From assembly GCA_030671945.1 (NCBI GenBank), contig DAOVHJ010000158.1:1-6432 (forward strand): a stretch of 6,432 nt of DNA, written 5' to 3'. Position 1 is the first letter of the stretch; each line of letters begins with the position of its first letter. The DNA is from Candidatus Heimdallarchaeota archaeon (GTDB taxonomy: Archaea; Asgardarchaeota; Heimdallarchaeia; JABLTI01). A program made the position numbers and the translations under genes. Shown here one piece after another: positions 1 to 5,004 of this stretch. Under the pieces are notes generated by a model. It was not told the DNA's origin and searched no databases. It saw only the letters and a list, made by a program, of their open reading frames with translations.

Positions 1-1
1 A

Positions 2-532
2 GAAGCAGATGGTGCTATTATTCGTCCAGGTTTCATTATTTATGGACGATATGATACGAATTCATTCATTCAAGCTCTTGATATCATTAGTTCAGGAAAA
101 TTCGCTTTTATAAATAGAGGGAAACGATTAGTTTCATATGTTTATGTTGATAATCTCTGTTATGGAATTAACCAATTAATCCAGACATCAAAAATAAATG
201 GAGTTTACAATATCATCGATGGTAACATGACTTGGAGAGAATGGGTAGAAAAATGGGAGCAGGTTATAGGAAGGAAAGTAACAAAATTAAGTATACCCTT
301 TGCATTTGTAGTACCAGTTACTGCTGCAATGGTAGGATTCTACAAATTACTGCGAATTAAGAAATCTCCTCCATTGAATTTTTATCGGATTAATGTTATG
401 CGTAAAGATTTAGCTTTTGTAAATACTAGAATTACAACAGAAGTCGGTTACGAACCACCAACAGAATTAGAAGAGAGTTTACAGCAAACATTGGATTACT
501 ACTATGAATCTAAAAAAAGAAAGAAAAAATAA
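2..532 (+). CDS. Extended SDR (NAD(P)-dependent epimerase/dehydratase or 3-beta-HSD-like), 3' part only
   Basis: The frame is open from the left edge to the TAA at 530-532, giving 176 residues of a protein whose start lies outside the window. The ATG at 227 is internal, because the 75 codons before it carry family sequence. Visible landmarks, counted from base 2, are an RPG plus YG segment at residues 8-15, just after where the catalytic YxxxK would lie, then YVYVDNL at 46-52 and VYNIIDG at 68-74. These are the substrate-side motifs of extended SDRs, the NDP-sugar epimerase and sterol/3-beta-hydroxysteroid dehydrogenase group. The NAD(P)-binding GxxGxxG and the catalytic Tyr/Lys are off-window, so cofactor and activity cannot be checked. 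A hydrophobic stretch (about 98-114) and a basic KKRKKK tail end the protein. Substrate is unknown; a sugar nucleotide or a lipid alcohol/ketone are both possible. It converges on the next gene with a 1-nt gap. Confidence 0.85.
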   Translation, partial: EADGAIIRPGFIIYGRYDTNSFIQALDIISSGKFAFINRGKRLVSYVYVDNLCYGINQLIQTSKINGVYNIIDGNMTWREWVEKWEQVIGRKVTKLSIPFAFVVPVTAAMVGFYKLLRIKKSPPLNFYRINVMRKDLAFVNTRITTEVGYEPPTELEESLQQTLDYYYESKKRKKK

Positions 533-560
533 TTTACTCTTTTTTCTTCTTCTTTTCTAT
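511..560. terminator. Overlapping two-way oligo-U terminator at convergent gene ends
   Basis: On the + strand the SDR stop is followed by a T-rich stretch (537-556) with a run of six T at 540-545. On the minus strand the stop of the opposing gene is followed by T-rich DNA that is the complement of the A-rich SDR tail (512-529). AAGAAAAAA at 521-529 and TTTTTTCTT at 540-548 are perfectly complementary across a 10-nt loop that contains both stop codons. Archaeal RNA polymerase terminates on oligo-U tracts, so each gene's lysine codons probably supply the other gene's terminator. Confidence 0.5.
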
Positions 561-1049
561 TTCATTCATGTCAAAAGCTTCTGTTATACACATTGATGCT
601 GGTGAAACATCTTGGAATCTTCTTTCTTTGACCACAAGCATTACACCTTTCCCATCTTCAGTGAATGTTTTCACTGTGCGACCTTCATGATGCCCGAAAG
701 GAGCAGGGTATTGAACATCACGAAATGTAAGTCGATAATATGTTGAGAGTAACGCCCAACTATCGAGCTCATCGGGATGAGCAACTTTTTCAGGAGCATT
801 TTCAGGCAAACCAATCCAATTATACCATGCATGAACATCTTCAGGATCACCTGAGGCACGATCAGTAGTTTGATCCATTGTTGTACCAGTATAATTTATC
901 AATGCCTTAAGACACAACCATTTACCAACCGTTACTTCAGTCATTTCACAAGTTACAGGACTCTTTTCTGTGAAACTACTACTAAATTCATCATCAACTT
1001 CTGCTACTAGTTTTTCTTTTAAAAATTCCTCTAATTTTTTGGTATCCAT
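534..1049 (-). CDS. Unrecognised 171-residue soluble protein with poly-lysine tail
   Basis: I do not recognise a family. I chose the ATG at 1047-1049 over an in-frame TTG two codons upstream because GAAGGA lies 6 nt before the ATG, and the TTG would fall inside that spacer. The protein starts with a charged amphipathic helix (MDTKKLEEFLKEK), shows no signal peptide or membrane segment, and has a mixed centre rich in W, Y and acidic residues (around HAWYNWIG and DELDSWALLSTYYRLTF). It ends in EIEKKKKKE. Only four cysteine/histidine-type positions are scattered through the centre, with no paired CxxC motif, so a zinc site is not suggested. The product is probably cytoplasmic. It is convergent with the SDR (1-nt gap) and divergent from the acyltransferase, sharing a 107-bp intergenic region with it. 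The long, well-composed reading frame with a credible ribosome-binding site makes it a likely real gene; function is unknown. Confidence 0.75.
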   Translation of the reverse strand: MDTKKLEEFLKEKLVAEVDDEFSSSFTEKSPVTCEMTEVTVGKWLCLKALINYTGTTMDQTTDRASGDPEDVHAWYNWIGLPENAPEKVAHPDELDSWALLSTYYRLTFRDVQYPAPFGHHEGRTVKTFTEDGKGVMLVVKERRFQDVSPASMCITEAFDMNEIEKKKKKE

Positions 1050-1054
1050 TTTCA

Positions 1055-1060
1055 ATCCTT
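1055..1060 (-). promoter_or_regulatory. Shine-Dalgarno site of the 171-residue protein
   Basis: GAAGGA on the minus strand lies about 6 nt before the ATG at 1049. It is the clearest SD-like site in the window and decides the start in favour of ATG rather than the upstream TTG. Confidence 0.5.
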
Positions 1061-1080
1061 CAAAATTATTACGAATACAA

Positions 1081-1096
1081 CAATAAGAAATTATTG
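1081..1096. repeat. Small inverted repeat in the divergent intergenic region
   Basis: CAATAA, GAAA, TTATTG: perfect 6-bp arms with a 4-nt loop. It lies near the predicted transcription start of the minus-strand gene (about 1092), where a repressor operator could sit. The arms are short and AT-rich, so chance occurrence is quite possible. Confidence 0.25.
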
Positions 1097-1110
1097 GTTT
1101 TCTAATTTCA

Positions 1111-1124
1111 TACTATAACTATAA
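1111..1124 (-). promoter_or_regulatory. Candidate TATA box for the 171-residue protein
   Basis: The minus strand reads TTATAGTTATAGTA. An archaeal start about 26 nt downstream would fall near 1092 and leave a leader of roughly 43 nt, which fits the presence of an SD site on this gene. It overlaps the TATA-like sequence of the opposing gene, so the two promoters may exclude each other. Confidence 0.3.
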
Positions 1125-1128
1125 AAAA
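1119..1128 (+). promoter_or_regulatory. Candidate TATA box for the acyltransferase gene
   Basis: CTATAAAAAA is close to the archaeal TATA consensus. A start about 26 nt downstream would be near 1149, leaving a leader of only about 8 nt before the TTG at 1157. A nearly leaderless mRNA would explain why no convincing SD precedes that start. Confidence 0.4.
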
Positions 1129-1156
1129 GACATATCAATTATTCAATTGAAGAAAA

Positions 1157-2437
1157 TTGCTGAGAGAATTAAACGATTTAGAGTTTTTTTGCCTGGCTGT
1201 AGGACAACCATTCAATATTGCTGTCATGCTAAGGATAAAAGGAAGTGTAGAGATAAAACTACTTGAATCTACACTTAGCAAGTTACAGAGAAGGCACCCA
1301 TTGTTACGAGTAAGAATTATATCTGATGAAAATAATCGTCCTTGGTTTACATCTGAAGGCGTTGGAACAATACCAGTTACAGAAATTAAAAGAATAGATG
1401 ATTCTCAAGCCTTACATGAATTTCACAGACAACTTTCTATGCCGTTTGATTTTGAGAATGAGAAACTACCTTTAATCAGAATTACAGTAATCTCTTCTCC
1501 TGAAATTACTGAAATTATAATCTGTGCACTCCACACTATTTCTGATGGTTTCTCAATGGTGTACTTGTTTCGAGATATGATAAAACATATGGTGAATCCA
1601 GAGGAAGAAATAATACCACTTGATTTTCCGAAAAAGGATGTTGATATTTTCACTCCAAAAGTAAGAAAAATGATACCAAAAACATCATTTTTCGCACGCA
1701 CAGTATATGCTTTACTGAGAATCTATAATCTTCTTCGATATGTGTTTATAGGAAAACGGAAACCAGCTGAAGTCAATATAAAGGATGATGACTTGGAGAT
1801 TCACTTCTGTAAACTCACTAAAAATCAGACTGCAGAATTATTGAAGAGATGTAAAAAAGAGAAAGTCTCTGTGCATAGTGCTATAAGCACGGCATTTTCA
1901 CAAGAACATCCAATTATGGGTAGTCCGGTTAATTTACGGAGAAGACTGAATCAACAAATAGGCGAATCATTTGGTTTTTACTCCAGTGTTGCAGTTTACA
2001 AGAAGAAATACCGAAAATCACTCAATTTTTGGCAAAACGCACGAAGATTACAAGTAAGATTAAAGAGAAGTTTACGAGATAGAAAGCTCTTCTTTGTACA
2101 TAAATTATTATCCAAAGCAATCTCTTTGAAATTCTTACGTAAACTTGGAACATATTATATTGAGATCGTTACTAAGAAAAATCCCTTTTCAGTTGATAAT
2201 TTAGGACTATTAGATAAACTCATACAAGATATTGGATTAGACAAATTTCCCACCATCGAAATGTTCTTCGGAGGAACAACAAATTTTCTTGATACATTCA
2301 TTGTTTTATTTTACACTCTTAGAAGTGAGATGCATTTTTATTTCCATTATACAAAAACAAAATATTCACAAAAGGAAATTGCTTCTTATGCAGAGACTAT
2401 AATGAAAAGATTAGTGAAAGCTATTGAGAGAAAATAA
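1157..2437 (+). CDS. Condensation-domain / PapA-like acyltransferase
   Basis: This is a 426-residue protein of the CoA- or carrier-dependent acyltransferase superfamily (NRPS condensation domains, PapA5, wax-ester/alcohol acyltransferases). The diagnostic motif HxxxDG is present as HTISDG at residues 126-131, giving H126 as the catalytic base and D130 as the structural aspartate. The family N-terminus is recognisable (LNDLE at 5-9, then RRHPLLRVRI at 45-54), as are the second-lobe pieces KVSVHSAISTAF at 236-247 and VNLR at 258-261. Mycobacterial PapA5 has about the same length and its HxxxDG at about the same position, as I recall. The expected reaction is transfer of an acyl group from CoA or a carrier protein to a hydroxyl or amine; the acceptor cannot be read from sequence. 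No signal peptide or clear membrane helix is seen. The start is TTG at 1157: an in-frame stop at 1148-1150 blocks extension, and the next ATG (1226) would cut off the conserved N-terminus. It ends directly against the methyltransferase stop. Confidence 0.85.
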   Translation: MLRELNDLEFFCLAVGQPFNIAVMLRIKGSVEIKLLESTLSKLQRRHPLLRVRIISDENNRPWFTSEGVGTIPVTEIKRIDDSQALHEFHRQLSMPFDFENEKLPLIRITVISSPEITEIIICALHTISDGFSMVYLFRDMIKHMVNPEEEIIPLDFPKKDVDIFTPKVRKMIPKTSFFARTVYALLRIYNLLRYVFIGKRKPAEVNIKDDDLEIHFCKLTKNQTAELLKRCKKEKVSVHSAISTAFSQEHPIMGSPVNLRRRLNQQIGESFGFYSSVAVYKKKYRKSLNFWQNARRLQVRLKRSLRDRKLFFVHKLLSKAISLKFLRKLGTYYIEIVTKKNPFSVDNLGLLDKLIQDIGLDKFPTIEMFFGGTTNFLDTFIVLFYTLRSEMHFYFHYTKTKYSQKEIASYAETIMKRLVKAIERK

Positions 2438-2453
2438 TCATTCTTCTTTTTGT
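2438..2453 (+). terminator. T-rich tract after the acyltransferase stop
   Basis: TCATTCTTCTTTTTGT follows the TAA immediately and overlaps the last codons of the opposing methyltransferase (its QKEE tail). On the other strand the methyltransferase stop is followed by TTATTTTCTCTC, a weaker equivalent inside the acyltransferase 3' end. Plausible oligo-U termination in both directions, without a supporting hairpin. Confidence 0.35.
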
Positions 2454-3262
2454 AGGACATATTGGAAATAAATCATAGTGCCATCAGCAAACTCTGCATA
2501 TCTCTGTGATTCTTTAGTGCTTGAAAATTCCTCTGCCAACCCATGAAACATTTTAGGTGTTTTCTTCTTTATGAGTTCACATCGTCTTTCCGAATCCAAA
2601 TCTAGAGCTATGACAACATTCTGTATGATATTGACTTCTTTTCTAACCTGTAATCCAACACTCTTGAATCGCTCTCGTAACTGCTCATTTTCTTCTTCTG
2701 TTCGTATATCAGCAAACAAAAGATGTCCGTTAGGTCGAAGAACACGATGAACCTCAGATATGAAGGCATCCATATCATTGTAACTTCTTGAAGATTCGAC
2801 ATTAACTATCGCATCAAATGATTGATCTTCAAAAGGAAGCTTCTGAGCATTCCCCTCCACAAAAGAAAGACCAGGTACTTTGTGAAATTTAGTATTAAAT
2901 TTAATAACATCCTTAGACATGTCTAAGCCAATATAGGAGGTTGGTTTGAAATAACGAGTAATATACGAAGCTCCACCACCACGTCCACAGCCAACTTCGA
3001 GAACATCTTTGTTTTCAAGGGCAACATCTGCTACTGTTGAGTGATATAACTGTAAACAATATCTTTCCTTTTCATCATTAGCCTCTAATTTCAGAGATTC
3101 GTGCTTGGAATCTAAATACTCATAACCATAATTCAAGAAAACTAATTCAGATCCATCGTATTTTCTGATAATGAATCGATGCATTGATCGCCATAATAGT
3201 TTTTTTAAAAACATTGATGCTGAAAGATAAAAAGTAATGATTTTCCTCATTTTGACAACCAT
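2438..3262 (-). CDS. SAM-dependent class I methyltransferase, Rv2952 (phthiotriol O-methyltransferase)-like
   Basis: The protein has 274 residues from the ATG at 3260-3262. Alternative starts are TTG at 3265 and ATG at 3250; none has a good SD. The Rossmann methyltransferase motifs are complete: motif I VLEVGCGRGGG at about 87-97, the ribose-binding acidic residue in YIGLDMS (D114), motif II/III GNAQKLPF at about 137-144 followed by FDAIVNVES, and RVLRPNGHLLFAD at about 173-185. Beyond the generic fold, the run GGGASYITR, the SYIGLD segment, the PGLSFVEGNAQKLPF segment and the N-terminal FLNYGYEY region are, from memory, very like mycobacterial Rv2952 (270 residues), which O-methylates phthiotriol and phenolphthiotriol lipids. 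That assignment rests on recall, not an alignment, so the substrate here is inferred at best. An ubiquinone/sterol-type C-methyltransferase is the main alternative. The N-terminal 25 residues are hydrophobic-basic and may give loose membrane contact. The gene is convergent with, and abuts, the PapA-like acyltransferase. Confidence 0.85.
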   Translation of the reverse strand: MVVKMRKIITFYLSASMFLKKLLWRSMHRFIIRKYDGSELVFLNYGYEYLDSKHESLKLEANDEKERYCLQLYHSTVADVALENKDVLEVGCGRGGGASYITRYFKPTSYIGLDMSKDVIKFNTKFHKVPGLSFVEGNAQKLPFEDQSFDAIVNVESSRSYNDMDAFISEVHRVLRPNGHLLFADIRTEEENEQLRERFKSVGLQVRKEVNIIQNVVIALDLDSERRCELIKKKTPKMFHGLAEEFSSTKESQRYAEFADGTMIYFQYVLQKEE

Positions 3263-3304
3263 CAATTTTTAATACAAATTATAATGTTTGATAAACGAAG
3301 ATAC

Positions 3305-3319
3305 CATTTATACTTCTTT
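3305..3319 (-). promoter_or_regulatory. Candidate promoter of the methyltransferase gene
   Basis: The minus strand reads GAAAGAAGTATAAATG: a purine-rich BRE-like stretch followed by a TATA-like box (GTATAAATG, 3313 to 3305). The predicted start is near 3283, giving a leader of about 20 nt before the ATG at 3262. A second TATA-like sequence (3285-3277) would instead favour the ATG at 3250. Confidence 0.35.
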
Positions 3320-3330
3320 CTAAACAAACT

Positions 3331-3354
3331 AAAATTAAGAAAATTAAAAAATGA
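3331..3354 (-). terminator. U-rich terminator tract downstream of the serine hydrolase
   Basis: The complement of this A-rich stretch gives several T runs (CATTTTTTAATTTTCTTAATTTT) starting about 40 nt after the hydrolase stop. This fits archaeal oligo-U termination and, with the methyltransferase's own TATA-like box downstream, argues against co-transcription of the two genes. Confidence 0.4.
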
Positions 3355-3394
3355 AATCTATTGACAATAATTATTTCTCAAATAATAGAGATTA

Positions 3395-4867
3395 TCATTT
3401 AGTTTTCATTGCTCTTAGTTTATTACTATCAGAATGAATTTCCAATTCGGTAATTTCTTTTCTATCATTTCTAATAAATTTAATATTGGTTAATGTCTCA
3501 AACCCAAAATGAATAGCTCTAAAATCATCAAAATTAACAGGCATCATAGGTATAGCAATTGAGCTTGATATAGGATCTGAACTTTGATCACCATCAAGGA
3601 GAGTCTTCATTGTCTCATCTGTCTTTTTATGTAGTATTTCATTTTCAGAAAAATCAGATGCAAGTGAATTAGTTAGAATGTGGAAGAATAAGGGACCATT
3701 AGGAGTAATGTATAACCTTTCATTTTTGAATTCAACTAAAAATTCGTTTTCTTTATCTAATTTATATTGACCAACATAGTCTTTTGCATTACATATGTCA
3801 AATTCCTTTACTACAGGGGGAATAATGTAATCATCAGAGAAGATTGGTTTAGTTACTTTATTTCCCAAAAAATCTACCATTGGAATCATATTGAAACTTT
3901 GATTGAAAAAAACCATAACAAAAATTTCTTCTTGAGGCCACCATAGCATGTTTGAGCTAAAACCTAAGGAATTGGATCCAGTATGTCTTATTTGAATCGT
4001 ACCTGTTTCAGATTTAGTTATATCTAAGCCATAACCGTAATCATTAACATATGGAGTGAGTAATTTCTTTTTAGCTTCATCCGACAACAGAATATTCGAG
4101 TTTAAAGCTTGAATCCATTTATACATATCTCCAAGAGTAGAAACTACTCCTCCTGCACCCAAAAGAGCCCAAGTTGGACCATAAACAGAAAAAAGTGAAC
4201 CCTCATTAATTCCATCGTTGTATCCATGCGAAACATTATCTTCTTTGAGCATTTCATCTCTGTAAAAACAACTATTCTCCATTTCAGCATTTTTGAAAAG
4301 ATTTTCTTTAATATAATCTACAAAGGATATTCCTGATACTAACTCAACAATAGCTGCCAATAAAACATAACCAGCATTTGAGTAGGAGAATCTATTATCA
4401 GGTTCCCACAGCAAATCCATTCCTAAAATAGTCTCTATTGCTTCATCTATACTCATCTTAACAAAATCATCACCTTCAGTGTGCATATCTTGTAATCCTG
4501 AAGTATGGGTCATTAGGTGATGTAATGTGATTCTTTCCTTATCTTTTGGAACTCCTGGAAGGTGTTTTGCTATAATATCACTGACACGTAATTTATCTTG
4601 CATTTCTAATTGTAAAATAGCAATAGATGTGAAATGCTTGGAAATCGAACTAATTAAGTAAAATATTTCTGGTGAATTTTGAATTTTTTTCTCCCTATTT
4701 GCATAGCCATAACCTTTATTCAAAACTAATCTATTTTTGATACTCACATGCATTGCACCTGAAAATCCGAAGGCTTCCAATCTTGTCAGATATTGGTCTA
4801 ATTTTTGGCCAATTCCATTTTCAACTTTTGTTGTGGTTAAGTCTAAATCGTTCAGTAATTCCTTCAT
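3395..4867 (-). CDS. Class C beta-lactamase-fold serine hydrolase with C-terminal lipocalin-like domain
   Basis: This 490-residue protein has all three catalytic motifs of the beta-lactamase class C / CubicO family (PF00144): SxxK as SISK at 74-77 (nucleophile S74, base K77), YxN as YSN at 162-164, and HTG at 295-297 in place of KTG. The HTG form is usual for esterases, D-peptidases and transacylases of this family rather than true beta-lactamases. Residues from about 355 onward (beginning YVGQYKLDKE) and the closing IKFIRNDRKEITELEIH pattern look like the small beta-barrel, lipocalin-type domain that often follows this catalytic domain, as in the archaeal protease Pab87. There is no signal peptide, so a cytoplasmic site is expected. 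The substrate is not readable; ester hydrolysis, D-amino-acid peptide cleavage or LovD-like acyl transfer are all possible. The ATG at 4865-4867 sits where transcription should begin, suggesting a leaderless mRNA. It is transcribed in the same direction as the methyltransferase and Kelch genes but separated from both by more than 125 bp. Confidence 0.9.
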   Translation of the reverse strand: MKELLNDLDLTTTKVENGIGQKLDQYLTRLEAFGFSGAMHVSIKNRLVLNKGYGYANREKKIQNSPEIFYLISSISKHFTSIAILQLEMQDKLRVSDIIAKHLPGVPKDKERITLHHLMTHTSGLQDMHTEGDDFVKMSIDEAIETILGMDLLWEPDNRFSYSNAGYVLLAAIVELVSGISFVDYIKENLFKNAEMENSCFYRDEMLKEDNVSHGYNDGINEGSLFSVYGPTWALLGAGGVVSTLGDMYKWIQALNSNILLSDEAKKKLLTPYVNDYGYGLDITKSETGTIQIRHTGSNSLGFSSNMLWWPQEEIFVMVFFNQSFNMIPMVDFLGNKVTKPIFSDDYIIPPVVKEFDICNAKDYVGQYKLDKENEFLVEFKNERLYITPNGPLFFHILTNSLASDFSENEILHKKTDETMKTLLDGDQSSDPISSSIAIPMMPVNFDDFRAIHFGFETLTNIKFIRNDRKEITELEIHSDSNKLRAMKTK

Positions 4868-4886
4868 ACTAAATTCTGTAACTAGT

Positions 4887-4896
4887 TTTTATATTT
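4887..4896 (-). promoter_or_regulatory. TATA box of a leaderless serine hydrolase mRNA
   Basis: The minus strand reads AAATATAAAA, preceded by purine-rich GAGAAAAGT resembling a BRE. Its centre is about 25 nt from the hydrolase ATG (4867), the normal archaeal TATA-to-start distance, and no SD lies between. Transcription therefore probably begins at or within a base or two of the ATG. Confidence 0.55.
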
Positions 4897-4938
4897 ACTT
4901 TTCTCTTTATTTCTAAAAAACAATAATTGGAATTTAAG

Positions 4939-4963
4939 CTGGTCTAGGACACACCAGTTCCTA
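4939..4963. repeat. 25-bp element of two interleaved inverted repeats
   Basis: On + the order is CTGGT, C, TAGGA, CAC, ACCAG, T, TCCTA. CTGGT pairs with ACCAG and TAGGA pairs with TCCTA, and in each pair the arms start exactly 14 nt apart. It is visibly richer in G+C than the flanking DNA. It lies about 70-95 bp upstream of the hydrolase ATG and 40-65 bp past the Kelch stop. It could be a two-site operator upstream of the hydrolase TATA box or RNA structure in the Kelch 3' end. Confidence 0.4.
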
Positions 4964-4968
4964 TCGTA

Positions 4969-4979
4969 GAAAAAAGAAG
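4969..4979 (-). terminator. Oligo-U terminator of the Kelch gene
   Basis: The minus strand reads CTTCTTTTTTC about 25 nt after the Kelch stop, following a pyrimidine-rich stretch. It is a typical archaeal T-run terminator. A second T run (about 4913-4921) lies beyond the interleaved repeats. Confidence 0.4.
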
Positions 4980-5004
4980 TTATTGTAAGGATGAAAGGAG
5001 AGAA

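Noticed and set aside
227..532. A short + gene of 101 codons beginning at ATG 227.
   Set aside because: The same frame is open to the left edge and encodes SDR family motifs before this ATG, so it is an internal methionine of a truncated gene.
1423..1701. A 92-codon minus-strand frame inside the acyltransferase.
   Set aside because: It lies wholly antisense to a gene with clear family motifs, its translation is low-complexity (I, S, F rich), and it has no RBS or promoter.
3366..3391. The AATAATTATT palindrome and nearby TCTC/GAGA arms after the hydrolase stop as a structured element.
   Set aside because: A ten-base AT-only palindrome and 4-bp arms are expected by chance at this composition; the T-rich tract further on is a better terminator candidate.
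3395..4867. A genuine beta-lactamase (antibiotic resistance) assignment.
   Set aside because: There is no signal peptide, HTG replaces KTG, and an extra C-terminal domain is present; these fit the esterase/peptidase branch of the fold.
4939..4963. A true H-type RNA pseudoknot formed by the interleaved repeats.
   Set aside because: The loops of 1, 3 and 1 nt are too short for both 5-bp stems to form together, so only alternative hairpins or a DNA site are considered.
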